A DNA stretch of 5,829 nt, from the NCBI GenBank assembly GCA_946887065.1, contig CAMPKL010000264.1, positions 1 through 5,829 on the forward strand. Reading direction: 5' to 3'. Positions within the stretch are counted from its first letter, which is position 1. Every line of letters begins with the position of its first letter. This stretch comes from an uncultured Bryobacterales bacterium (GTDB lineage Bacteria; Acidobacteriota; Terriglobia; Bryobacterales; UBA6623). Under the pieces are notes generated by a model. It was not told the DNA's origin. It was given only the letters and a program-made list of their open reading frames with translations, and made no database searches. Shown in pieces: positions 1 through 5,829 of this stretch. Both the position numbers and the translations under genes were made by a program.

Positions 1-498
1 TTGCAGGAGCGCAAAAACATCAAGCGGCTGGTCCAAGCTTTCGAGCGGGCGCCGAAGGAACTGCTGCTGGTGTTGGCCGGCTCGCCTGGATACGGCGGCG
101 ACGAGATCGCCGCGCGCATCATGGCGAGTCCGGCACGCGGCCGCATCATCCAATTCGGCTACGCGGATGACGACGCCAAGGCCAAACTTTATCGCTCAGC
201 CCATGCGCTCGCCTTCCCGTCGCTGGATGAAGGCTTCGGCATTCCCATCTTGGAAGCGATGTCCGCCGGCCTGCCGGTGCTGACCTCGAACTGTTCGGCC
301 ATGCCCGAAGTCGCCGGAGATGCCGCACTGCTCGTCGACCCCGCCGACACCGAATCGATAGCCGAAGGCTTGCGGCGCATCACCGAAGAGGAAGCGTTGC
401 GGCAACGCCTGAGAGACAAAGGTTTGGCGCGAGCGGCCAACTTCACCTGGTCGCAGGCGGCTGATAAGGTGCTGGGCATCTACAGGGAGTTGGCCTAA
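1..498 (+). CDS. Glycosyltransferase family 4 (GT-B fold), C-terminal part, 5' truncated by window
   Basis: This is the nucleotide-sugar-binding half of a GT-B glycosyltransferase, which transfers a sugar from an activated donor to a glycan or lipid acceptor in the cytoplasm. The visible 165 residues begin with QERKN, the usual first element of the C-terminal Rossmann domain, where the Arg and Lys (about residues 4-5) contact donor phosphates in this family. The family's EX7E signature is intact as EGFGIPILE (residues 77-85), followed by the typical GLPVLTSNCSAMPEVAGDAALLVDP region (about 90-114), split here only by variable positions, and a closing helix ending YRELA. Full members have roughly 350-400 residues, so the acceptor-binding N-terminal domain lies upstream of the window. 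The TTG at position 1 is therefore most likely an internal Leu codon, not a start. The stop is 2 bases before the next gene, suggesting an operon. Donor and acceptor cannot be told from this part; mannosyltransferase-like members are close in style. Confidence 0.9.
   Translation: MQERKNIKRLVQAFERAPKELLLVLAGSPGYGGDEIAARIMASPARGRIIQFGYADDDAKAKLYRSAHALAFPSLDEGFGIPILEAMSAGLPVLTSNCSAMPEVAGDAALLVDPADTESIAEGLRRITEEEALRQRLRDKGLARAANFTWSQAADKVLGIYRELA
484..489 (+). promoter_or_regulatory. Shine-Dalgarno for the pseudouridine synthase
   Basis: AGGGAG lies inside the last codons of the glycosyltransferase, 11 bases before the GTG at 501. It supports that GTG as the start and suggests the two genes are translated from one message. 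Confidence 0.6.
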
Positions 499-500
499 AA

Positions 501-1484
501 GTGGCTGCGGAACGCGATGCTTTCTTCCTGACTGCGGCCGAGGACGCCGCCGGCGAGCGTTTGGACGTCTATCTCTCCAAAGCGCTCGATGACATTTCCC
601 GCTCGCGCATCCAGCAATGGATTCGCGAAGGGCGGGTCAGCGTCGACGAAACCGCGTGCCGTCCGTCGATGAAATTGCGCGGTGGCGAGTCGATTGAGGT
701 CGAGCCCGCGCCTTTAAAGCCGCTGCACGCCTTCGCCGAAGACATCCCTCTCGAAATTCTTTACGAAGACGATGACATCGCCGCGATCAACAAGCCGGCG
801 GGGATGACCGTTCACGCCGGGGCGGGGGAGGCCGCGCAGTCGGGCACGCTGGTCAACGCCCTGCTGCACCATTTCGGTTCGTCGCTGTCGGGCGAGGGCG
901 GCGAATTGCGGCCCGGCATCGTGCATCGTCTAGACCGTTGGACCAGCGGGATCATACTCGTCGCCAAGACCGACAAAGGGCACCAAGGGCTGGCGAAGGC
1001 CTTTGAAGCCCGCCAAGTCAAAAAGGTTTACACGGCGCTCATCCAAGGCGAAGTCGGCGATCCCGAACAAGGCCGGCGCACGGTCAAAGAGCGGCCCGTC
1101 GAAGAAGACGGCCAGTGGTGGATGCGTATCGAGGCCCCGATCGGCCGTGACCCGCGCCGCCGCAGCCGCATGGCGGTGATCGACTCGGGGCGGGCGGCCG
1201 TCAGCGACTATCGGCCGCTACGGGTGCGCTCGAAGCCCGCCTACAGCCTGCTGGAAGTGCGCATCCACACAGGCCGCACGCACCAGATTCGCGTCCATTT
1301 GTCGTGGGTCGGCCGTCCCATCGTCGGCGATGCGACCTACGGCGCCGCGGCGGAGAGCGGCGAACGCTTCTTCCTCCATGCTTCGCGCATCGAGATCGCC
1401 CACCCCTTGACCGGCGCGCCGTTGCGCATCGAAGCGCCGCTGGCCCAAGACTTCAAAGACCGGTTGGCTGCTCTATCGCTATAA
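501..1484 (+). CDS. RluA/RluD-family 23S rRNA pseudouridine synthase
   Basis: The enzyme converts specific uridines to pseudouridine, most likely in the large ribosomal subunit RNA. The 327 residues show an N-terminal S4 RNA-binding domain (about 18-68: ERLDVYLSKAL, SRSRIQQWI, REGRVSVDE) and then the RluA catalytic domain. Motifs are INKPAGMTVHAG (96-107), the catalytic motif HRLDRWTSG (142-150, catalytic Asp 145) and HTGRTHQIRVHL (256-267) followed by GRPIVGDATYG. Length and S4 domain fit RluC/RluD rather than the shorter RluA itself; RluD is the closest in style, but the target uridine is inferred. A GTG start is chosen because AGGGAG precedes it at good spacing and the S4 domain begins soon after. 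Oddities are a Trp after HRLDR, where Asp, Phe or Gln is more usual, and an apparent charged insertion at about 190-207 before the EAPIGRDP segment. The gene starts 2 bases after the glycosyltransferase stop and ends 14 bases before the VWA gene. Confidence 0.93.
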   Translation: MAAERDAFFLTAAEDAAGERLDVYLSKALDDISRSRIQQWIREGRVSVDETACRPSMKLRGGESIEVEPAPLKPLHAFAEDIPLEILYEDDDIAAINKPAGMTVHAGAGEAAQSGTLVNALLHHFGSSLSGEGGELRPGIVHRLDRWTSGIILVAKTDKGHQGLAKAFEARQVKKVYTALIQGEVGDPEQGRRTVKERPVEEDGQWWMRIEAPIGRDPRRRSRMAVIDSGRAAVSDYRPLRVRSKPAYSLLEVRIHTGRTHQIRVHLSWVGRPIVGDATYGAAAESGERFFLHASRIEIAHPLTGAPLRIEAPLAQDFKDRLAALSL

Positions 1485-1485
1485 T
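1480..1485 (+). promoter_or_regulatory. Possible -10 element ahead of the VWA gene
   Basis: A perfect TATAAT overlaps the stop codon of the pseudouridine synthase gene. Transcription from it would start near 1492, leaving only about 7 bases before the ATG at 1499, so the message would be almost leaderless. No convincing -35 hexamer is present 16-18 bases upstream, so this is a candidate only. Confidence 0.3.
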
Positions 1486-1498
1486 CAACGGCAAGCGT

Positions 1499-2455
1499 AT
1501 GAAGAAATTCGCATTGATCCTGGCCTCTTGCGCGGTCGCCGGGTACTTGATGGCGCAGGATGCGAGCCGAGTGGCGCCGCAGGCCAGCGACGTGATTCCG
1601 GGCGGCGACGAGTCGACGATCCGCGTCGAGGTCTCACGCGTCCCCCTGCTGTTTGCGGTGACCGACAAACGCAATCGGTTCATCACCGATCTCGAGAAAG
1701 ACGACTTCGAGGTTTTCGACAACAACGTCAAGCAAGAGATACGCGAGTTCGTGCGGGAATCCGACCTGCCGCTGCGCATCGGCATCTTGATGGATACCTC
1801 GAACTCCGTCCGCGGACGATTCCGTTTTGAGCAAGAATCCGCGGTCGAGTTCATCCGCGGCGTGTTGGCCGAAGGCAGTGACCGCGCGTTCTTGGTGAGT
1901 TACGATACGCGCGCCGAGCTGATGGTCGATTACACGCAGGACGCCGAAGAGTTGGCACGCGGCGTACGTTTGCTGCGCGCCGGCGGCGGCACGGCGCTGT
2001 ACGACGCCATCTACTACGCCTGCAGGGACAAGTTGCCCGAAGACCAGCCGCTGGCGCAGTATCGCCGGGCGCTGATCGTAATTGGCGATGGCGACGATAA
2101 CCAGTCGAGCGTGACCCGCGACATGGCGCTCGAAATGGCCCACAAGGCGGAGGCGGTGATCTATTCGATCTCAACCAACCGCACGGGCCAAAAGCAATCG
2201 GGCGACACCGTCCTACGATATTTTGCGGAAGAGACAGGCGGACGATCCTTCCACCCCTTCCAGGCGACGGACTTGGAGCAATCGTTTGCGGACATCGCCA
2301 ACGAACTGCGGCACCAGTACTTCATCATCTATTCGCCGACGGACTTTGCGCTTGACGGGAGTTTCCACAAGATTCGCGTGAAGGCGAACGTCAAGGACAC
2401 GTTGGTTAGAGCCCGAAGCGGCTATTACGCACCGCTGCCGACCGAGCAGCCGTAG
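1499..2455 (+). CDS. Secreted von Willebrand factor A protein, VWFA-related acidobacterial family
   Basis: This 318-residue protein has an N-terminal signal peptide (MKKFALILAS with a hydrophobic core to about residue 18; likely cleavage after LMA, residue 19). A short beta segment follows (IRVEVSRVPLLFAVTDKRNRF region, 41-61, then LEKDDFEVFD), and then a VWA domain from about 92 to 275. The metal-ion-dependent adhesion site looks complete: DTSNS (99-103), Thr165 in AGGGTALYDA, and Asp197 in IGDGDD. The end, GSFHKIRVK and RARSGYY, is typical of the VWFA-related family described in Acidobacteria. Such proteins are extracytoplasmic, and their partners are mostly unknown. The open frame continues upstream to 1304 inside the preceding gene, but that part is Arg-rich shadow sequence. 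ATG 1499 is chosen because it begins an ideal signal peptide. No good Shine-Dalgarno is visible. LASC (8-11) resembles a lipobox but sits very early, so signal peptidase I cleavage is preferred. Confidence 0.88.
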   Translation: MKKFALILASCAVAGYLMAQDASRVAPQASDVIPGGDESTIRVEVSRVPLLFAVTDKRNRFITDLEKDDFEVFDNNVKQEIREFVRESDLPLRIGILMDTSNSVRGRFRFEQESAVEFIRGVLAEGSDRAFLVSYDTRAELMVDYTQDAEELARGVRLLRAGGGTALYDAIYYACRDKLPEDQPLAQYRRALIVIGDGDDNQSSVTRDMALEMAHKAEAVIYSISTNRTGQKQSGDTVLRYFAEETGGRSFHPFQATDLEQSFADIANELRHQYFIIYSPTDFALDGSFHKIRVKANVKDTLVRARSGYYAPLPTEQP

Positions 2456-2522
2456 CCGGCCGTCCCGCCGTGGAACGGATTCTTTTAATTTTGGACTTTC
2501 TTTGGTGAGCCCGATCATGTAT

Positions 2523-2537
2523 ATTCGATATTTGTTC
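2523..2537 (+). promoter_or_regulatory. Possible SOS (LexA-type) operator upstream of recA
   Basis: ATTC-N7-GTTC is a direct repeat one base away from the GTTC-N7-GTTC box known for alphaproteobacterial LexA. It partly overlaps an ATAT-TCG-ATAT inverted repeat (2521-2531). It would cover the -35 zone of the candidate recA promoter, where a repressor site makes sense. Neither the E. coli CTGT-N8-ACAG form nor the Gram-positive GAAC-N4-GTTC form is present. I do not know the LexA box of this organism, so this is a weak call. Confidence 0.3.
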
Positions 2538-2544
2538 GCCCCTT

Positions 2545-2553
2545 TGGTACACT
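2545..2553 (+). promoter_or_regulatory. Candidate extended -10 promoter of recA
   Basis: TGGTACACT matches the extended -10 pattern TGn followed by TACACT (4 of 6 to TATAAT). No strong -35 is visible, as is usual for extended -10 promoters. Transcription would begin near 2560, upstream of the AGGAG and the ATG at 2582, and downstream of or at the alternative ATG codons at 2558 and 2561. It lies in an AT-richer patch between GC-rich genes. Confidence 0.45.
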
Positions 2554-2565
2554 ACAAATGATGAG

Positions 2566-2570
2566 AGGAG
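2566..2570 (+). promoter_or_regulatory. Shine-Dalgarno that decides the recA start
   Basis: AGGAG lies 11 bases before ATG 2582, within a longer AGAGGAG (2564-2570). The two earlier in-frame ATG codons (2558 and 2561) overlap or precede it and have no such site of their own, so 2582 is the better start. Confidence 0.65.
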
Positions 2571-2581
2571 CAAAGAAAACC

Positions 2582-3619
2582 ATGGACAAGCGGGACCGTG
2601 TGCAAAGCTTGGAAGCCGCAATCGGAGAGATCGAAAAGGCCCACGGCAAGGGCTCGATTCTCCGCCTTGGACAAGACGGCGCCGTGGACCCGGTCGCGGC
2701 GATCCCGACGGGCTCGCTTGCCGTCGACTTTGCGCTAGGGGTCGGCGGACTGCCGCGCGGCCGCGTGGTGGAGATTTACGGCCCGGAGTCGTCGGGCAAG
2801 ACGACGCTGGCCCTGTCGACGATCGCCCAGGCGCAGAAGCTTGGCGGCGTCGCGGCCTTCATCGACGCCGAACACGCGATGGACCCGATTTACGCGGCGA
2901 AGTTGGGGGTCGACATCGATAATCTGCTTGTTTCGCAACCGGATTCAGGCGAACAAGCGCTGCAGATTGCCGACGTGCTGGTCAGCTCCGGCTCGGTCGA
3001 TATTTTGGTGGTCGATTCCGTGGCGGCATTGGTGCCGCGCGCCGAGCTTGAAGGCGAAGTGGGCGACTCGCATGTCGGCCTGCAGGCGCGCTTGATGTCC
3101 CAGGCGCTGCGCAAGCTGACCGGCCACGTATTCAAGTCCAACTGCTGTTTGATCTTCATCAACCAGATTCGCGAAAAGATCGGCGTCATGTTCGGCAGCC
3201 CGGAAACGACCAGCGGCGGCCGCGCCTTGAAGTTCTACTCGTCCGTACGCATCGACATTCGCCGCATCGCCGCCATCAAGGACGGCGAGGTCGTCACCGG
3301 CAACCGCACCAAGGTCAAGGTCGTCAAGAACAAGGTCGCGCCGCCGTTCCGGCAGGCCGAGTTCGACATCATGTACGGTCAGGGAATTTCGCTCGAAGGC
3401 GACTTGATCGATTTGGGCGTCGAGCACAAGGTTCTCTCAAAGAGCGGCTCGTGGTACTCCTACGGCGACGACCGCATCGGTCAGGGCCGCGAGAATACCA
3501 AGCAGTTCTTGAGCGAGAACATCGACATGCGCGACAAGTTAGAGAACGAGCTGCGCGAGGCGTTGGGCTTGCCGAGCTTGCACGAAGTCGAAGAAGGCCA
3601 AGAGGTCGTGGACGATTAG
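2582..3619 (+). CDS. recA: RecA recombinase
   Basis: RecA is the ATP-dependent DNA strand-exchange protein of homologous recombination, and the co-protease that triggers LexA self-cleavage in the SOS response. The 345 residues match the usual length. Visible elements are the N-terminal oligomerisation helix with [10 protein letters not shown] (21-30), Walker A GPESSGKT (67-74), catalytic Glu97 in DAEHAMDP, Walker B ILVVD (141-145), loop L1 EGEVGDSH (157-164), and the [18 protein letters not shown] segment with loop L2 (193-210), then [12 protein letters not shown]. The C-terminal domain ends in a short acidic tail ([11 protein letters not shown]), as expected. Starting at 2582 gives the family-typical [14 protein letters not shown] beginning; an 8-residue longer form from 2558 is possible but lacks a ribosome-binding site. 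The gene appears to be its own unit, with a promoter candidate upstream and a terminator 26 bases after the stop. No recX or other SOS gene is next to it, because the following gene is convergent. Confidence 0.98.
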   Translation: MDKRDRVQSLEAAIGEIEKAHGKGSILRLGQDGAVDPVAAIPTGSLAVDFALGVGGLPRGRVVEIYGPESSGKTTLALSTIAQAQKLGGVAAFIDAEHAMDPIYAAKLGVDIDNLLVSQPDSGEQALQIADVLVSSGSVDILVVDSVAALVPRAELEGEVGDSHVGLQARLMSQALRKLTGHVFKSNCCLIFINQIREKIGVMFGSPETTSGGRALKFYSSVRIDIRRIAAIKDGEVVTGNRTKVKVVKNKVAPPFRQAEFDIMYGQGISLEGDLIDLGVEHKVLSKSGSWYSYGDDRIGQGRENTKQFLSENIDMRDKLENELREALGLPSLHEVEEGQEVVDD

Positions 3620-3620
3620 C

Positions 3621-3637
3621 TTCGTCCGTTAGACGAA
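3621..3637 (+). repeat. Small inverted repeat directly after recA
   Basis: TTCGTC and GACGAA form a perfect 6-bp stem with a 5-base loop (CGTTA), beginning 1 base after the recA stop. No T-tract follows on either strand, so it is not a terminator alone. It could be a 3'-end stabilising hairpin or a chance repeat. Confidence 0.4.
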
Positions 3638-3644
3638 AACGACG

Positions 3645-3674
3645 AGGGCCGCTCCATTCCGGGGCGGCCCTTTT
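3645..3674 (+). terminator. Rho-independent terminator of recA
   Basis: GGGCCGCTCC (3646-3655) pairs with GGGGCGGCCC (3661-3670) through a 10-bp stem with one G-T wobble and a 5-base loop. The flanking A3645 can extend it by pairing with the first T of the TTTT run (3671-3674). It lies between the convergent recA and dehydrogenase genes. Read on the minus strand, the hairpin is followed by a short gap and then TTTT (complement of 3636-3639), so it may also weakly stop transcription of the dehydrogenase gene. Confidence 0.85.
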
Positions 3675-3677
3675 CCA

Positions 3678-4712
3678 TTAGCGCCGGATCTTGGCCAGCA
3701 TGCTCGCCTTCTGGGCGACCTTCGGGTTGGCGATGAACGGCGGAACCTCGCCCCGAAACACCGCCAAGATGTTCGTGCAGACTTCGCGGCTGTTGCCCTC
3801 GACGTTCTCCTCGGTCATCGGAATCCAGTGCGGCGTCAGAATCACATTGTCTAGCGGGAAGAACGGGTGATCCTTCGGCGGCGGCTCCTGACGCAGCACG
3901 TCCAGCGCCGCGCCGGCGATGCGCCGCTCCTTCAGCGCAACCAACAGGGCGTCTTCGTCGACCAGTTCGCCGCGGGCCGTATTGATCAAATACGCCGACG
4001 GTTTCATCAGCGCCAGCGCCCGCGCATCGATGATGTTCCGGGTTTGTTCGGTCAACGGTGCGTGCAGCGAGACGAAATCGCTCTCACGCAGCAGCGTGTC
4101 CAGGTCGACCAGGTCAACACCGATCTCAGCGGCGCGCGCCGTCGAACAGAAGGGGTCATAGGCGATGACATGTCCAAAGTCGATCGCCTTTGCCAGCCGC
4201 GCGAATTCGCTGCCGATGTTGCCCACGCCGATGATGCCCACGGTCCGCCCGCGCACCAGCACGCCCGAAGCCTCCATGCCCTTGCGCCAATTGCCGGCGC
4301 GAACATTGCGGTCTTGGTTGAGCACGTTTTTTGATAGCGTCAGCAATAGCGTCAGCGCGCCCTCCGACACCGTGCGCTTCAGCGTCGTCGGCGTCACCGC
4401 CACGAAAATGTCGTTGTCCGTGGCCGCCTCGACGTCGATGCGGTCGTAACCCACGCCCCAGCGCGCCAAACATTTCAGCCGCTTGGTTTGCGACAGCAAT
4501 TCGCGGTTCAAGTAATAGCCGAGCACCAGCAATGCGTCGTAACGATCGACAACATCCAGCGAAGGAGTGAAGTCGGCGCATTCGGGCATCACCTCGTACT
4601 CGATGCCTTCGACCGGATCGAAGACCTCTCTCAAGGCCGGACCCAGAACCGACTCGGTGCGCTCGGCCCAATCGTGCGTGATGCCGACGCGGAAAGTATC
4701 GTGAGTAGACAT
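3678..4712 (-). CDS. D-isomer-specific 2-hydroxyacid dehydrogenase, NAD-binding
   Basis: This cytoplasmic enzyme of the D-2-hydroxyacid dehydrogenase family (phosphoglycerate dehydrogenase and hydroxypyruvate/glyoxylate reductase relatives) interconverts a 2-hydroxyacid and its 2-oxoacid with NAD(H). The 344 residues show the split catalytic domain, the WGVGYDRIDVEAA segment (85-97), the dinucleotide-binding GVGNIG (162-167), and an acidic Asp186 after the second strand that favours NAD over NADP. The catalytic trio is intact: Arg247 (NTARGELVDE), Glu276 (RQEPPP) and His295 (TPHW). No C-terminal ACT or regulatory domain is present, so it is not the long SerA type. The residues after the catalytic His (WIPMTEEN) differ from the usual xAGxT, so the substrate is uncertain. 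ATG 4712 is chosen over an in-frame GTG at 4757 because the earlier one lies upstream of the promoter candidate and adds a non-family-like leader. The gene is divergent from tdh and convergent with recA. Confidence 0.92.
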   Translation of the reverse strand: MSTHDTFRVGITHDWAERTESVLGPALREVFDPVEGIEYEVMPECADFTPSLDVVDRYDALLVLGYYLNRELLSQTKRLKCLARWGVGYDRIDVEAATDNDIFVAVTPTTLKRTVSEGALTLLLTLSKNVLNQDRNVRAGNWRKGMEASGVLVRGRTVGIIGVGNIGSEFARLAKAIDFGHVIAYDPFCSTARAAEIGVDLVDLDTLLRESDFVSLHAPLTEQTRNIIDARALALMKPSAYLINTARGELVDEDALLVALKERRIAGAALDVLRQEPPPKDHPFFPLDNVILTPHWIPMTEENVEGNSREVCTNILAVFRGEVPPFIANPKVAQKASMLAKIRR

Positions 4713-4743
4713 AGAAATGCGCCCCGTCGAGGGCCGAACGGCC

Positions 4744-4773
4744 ATTGTATCGTTCACCGCCTATACTTGTGAT
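4744..4773 (-). promoter_or_regulatory. Candidate promoter of the hydroxyacid dehydrogenase gene
   Basis: On the minus strand, ATCACA (complement of 4768-4773, 4 of 6 to TTGACA) and TACAAT (complement of 4744-4749, 5 of 6 to TATAAT) are 18 bases apart. Transcription would start near 4737, about 25 bases before the ATG at 4712, which supports that start over the GTG at 4757. Confidence 0.45.
4762..4767 (+). promoter_or_regulatory. Candidate -10 element of tdh
   Basis: TATACT matches 5 of 6 bases of the -10 consensus and lies 25 bases before the tdh ATG, giving a short leader. The expected -35 position (about 4739-4744) is a poor match. It sits in the spacer of the opposing promoter candidate, so the two would compete for polymerase. 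Confidence 0.35.
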
Positions 4774-4792
4774 TCGGCGCAAAATAGAAAAT

Positions 4793-5827
4793 ATGAAGGC
4801 CCTGGTTAAGAGCAAAAAAGAAGTCGGGCTGTGGATGGAAGATGTCCCCAAGCCCACCTGCGGTATTGACGACGTGCTGATTCGCGTGCACCGCGGCGGC
4901 ATCTGCGGCACCGACGTGCACATCTGGAATTGGGACGACTGGGCCCAAGGCGCGGTCCCTGTGCCGACCGTCGTGGGACACGAGTTCGCCGGCGAGATCG
5001 CCGAACTCGGCAGCAACGTACACGCCTTTGAGATCGGCGACTTCGTCAGCGCCGAGGGACACGTCGTGTGCGGCAAGTGCCGCAACTGCCTGGCCGGCCG
5101 CCGCCACCTGTGCGCGAATACGCAGGGCGTCGGCGTCAACCGCAACGGCGGCTTCGCGGAGTACGTCGTCATTCCCAAGTCCAACGTCTGGCGTCACGAA
5201 GAGGGCATCGATCGCGAACTCGCGGCCATCTTCGATCCGTTCGGCAATGCCGTCCATACAGCGTTGAGCTTTCCTTTGGTAGGCGAAGACGTGCTGATCA
5301 CCGGAGCGGGCCCCATCGGTTTGATGAGCATCCCAGTGGTCAAGCATGCCGGAGCGCGGCACGTGGTGGTGACGGATCTGAACGCCGTCCGCCTCGACCA
5401 AGCGCGCAAGATGGGCGCCACCGTGGCCTTCAATCCCATGGAGCGTTCGCTTGAAGATGTGCAGAAAGAGTTGGGCATGAAAGAAGGCTTTGACGTCGGG
5501 CTCGAAATGTCCGGCAGCCCTGCGGCGCTGCGCCAGATGGTCGCGGGCATGAGCCATGGCGGCAAGATCGCCATCCTGGGCATACCCAACGACAGTCCGG
5601 GCATCGATTGGCGCAAAGTCATTTTCAAGAGCCTGACGATCCTCGGGGTCTACGGCCGTGAGATGTACGAGACTTGGTACAAGATGACCATGCTGTTGCA
5701 GTCGGGCGTCGACATTTCGCCGGTCATTACGCATCGGTTCGCGTTCGATGACTACCAAGAAGCTTTTCGATTAATGAAGACGGGCGATTGCGGCAAGGTC
5801 ATCTTGTCGTGGCCTTGGGCGGAGTAA
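4793..5827 (+). CDS. tdh: L-threonine 3-dehydrogenase (zinc-dependent)
   Basis: Tdh oxidises L-threonine with NAD to 2-amino-3-oxobutyrate, which Kbl normally splits into glycine and acetyl-CoA. The 344 residues read like the E. coli enzyme (341 residues) along their whole length, with matching numbering of key residues: catalytic zinc ligands Cys38, His63 and Glu64, the Thr40/His43 relay (ICGTDVH), and structural zinc cysteines 93, 96, 99 and 107. The NAD-binding Rossmann part has GAGPIG (171-176) and Asp195. The segments [26 protein letters not shown] and [12 protein letters not shown] are strongly Tdh-specific, which separates it from general alcohol or sorbitol dehydrogenases. ATG 4793 gives the family-typical MKAL start; an in-frame TTG at 4745 would add 16 unrelated residues. 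The ribosome-binding site is weak and A-rich. The gene is complete with a TAA stop, and 2 bases remain in the window, so whether kbl follows cannot be seen. Confidence 0.97.
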   Translation: MKALVKSKKEVGLWMEDVPKPTCGIDDVLIRVHRGGICGTDVHIWNWDDWAQGAVPVPTVVGHEFAGEIAELGSNVHAFEIGDFVSAEGHVVCGKCRNCLAGRRHLCANTQGVGVNRNGGFAEYVVIPKSNVWRHEEGIDRELAAIFDPFGNAVHTALSFPLVGEDVLITGAGPIGLMSIPVVKHAGARHVVVTDLNAVRLDQARKMGATVAFNPMERSLEDVQKELGMKEGFDVGLEMSGSPAALRQMVAGMSHGGKIAILGIPNDSPGIDWRKVIFKSLTILGVYGREMYETWYKMTMLLQSGVDISPVITHRFAFDDYQEAFRLMKTGDCGKVILSWPWAE

Positions 5828-5829
5828 GC

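Noticed and set aside
1304..1498. A longer version of the VWA gene starting inside the pseudouridine synthase gene.
   Set aside because: The extra 65 residues are Arg/Pro-rich, typical of an out-of-frame reading of a GC-rich gene, and would bury the clear signal peptide that begins at 1499.
2456..2492. GC-rich repeat followed by a T-rich stretch after the VWA gene, resembling a terminator.
   Set aside because: The best stem is only 4 bp (CGGC with GCCG, 2457-2470) and the T-rich stretch begins 9 bases after it, so it is too weak to call.
2491..2525. A classical recA promoter using TTGGAC (2491) or TTGGTG (2502) as -35 with TATATT (2520) as -10.
   Set aside because: The spacers would be 23 and 12 bases, outside the workable range; the extended -10 at 2545 fits better.
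4334..4357. Tandem 12-base repeat (ATAGCGTCAGC twice).
   Set aside because: It is in frame within the dehydrogenase gene and encodes a Leu/Thr-rich helix repeat of four residues; it looks like a chance result of repeated similar codons.
4156..5184. A long minus-strand open frame spanning the tdh 5' half and part of the dehydrogenase gene.
   Set aside because: It overlaps two genes with full family motifs, has low-complexity Arg/Ala/His composition and no recognisable domain.
4754..5758. A long minus-strand open frame opposite tdh.
   Set aside because: It is the antisense shadow of a highly conserved gene, with His/Asp/Ala-rich composition and no motif; long antisense frames are common in GC-rich codons.
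1..5829. Search for a novel system, mobile element, CRISPR array or tRNA/rRNA gene.
   Set aside because: All space is taken by recognisable core genes with short gaps; no repeats of array type, transposase, integrase or RNA-gene structure was seen.

Overview
The window comes from a GC-rich bacterium. The most telling lineage clue is the third gene. It is a secreted von Willebrand factor A protein that closely follows the layout of the 'VWFA-related acidobacterial' family, including the N-terminal 'DxxNRFITDLEKDDFEVFD' type segment and the C-terminal 'RARSGYYAP' ending. Acidobacteriota is therefore my best guess, at moderate confidence. The other genes are widespread bacterial genes that neither confirm nor contradict it.

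Layout. A tightly packed plus-strand run occupies positions 1 to 2455: the C-terminal part of a family-4 glycosyltransferase (cut by the window edge), an RluA/RluD-type pseudouridine synthase starting 2 bases after it, and the VWA protein starting 14 bases after that. After a 126-base gap with a plausible promoter comes recA (2582-3619), which ends in a clear rho-independent terminator. Convergent to recA is a D-2-hydroxyacid dehydrogenase on the minus strand (3678-4712). Divergent from that, across an 80-base gap, is tdh, L-threonine 3-dehydrogenase (4793-5827), which ends just before the window does. No gene-free stretch exceeds 300 bases.

How the genes relate. The first three are probably co-transcribed because of their spacing, but they share no obvious pathway (glycan synthesis, rRNA modification, extracytoplasmic VWA protein). 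recA appears to be its own unit, with its own promoter candidate, Shine-Dalgarno and terminator. The dehydrogenase and tdh probably share a divergent promoter region. Both are NAD-dependent catabolic or amino-acid enzymes, but a functional link is only inference.

No mobile element, CRISPR array, RNA gene or new defence-like system is visible. The region looks like ordinary core chromosome, and the observations worth checking are regulatory (start choices, a possible SOS-type site, overlapping promoters) plus some active-site and insertion oddities. All assignments come from reading the sequence by eye, with no database search.
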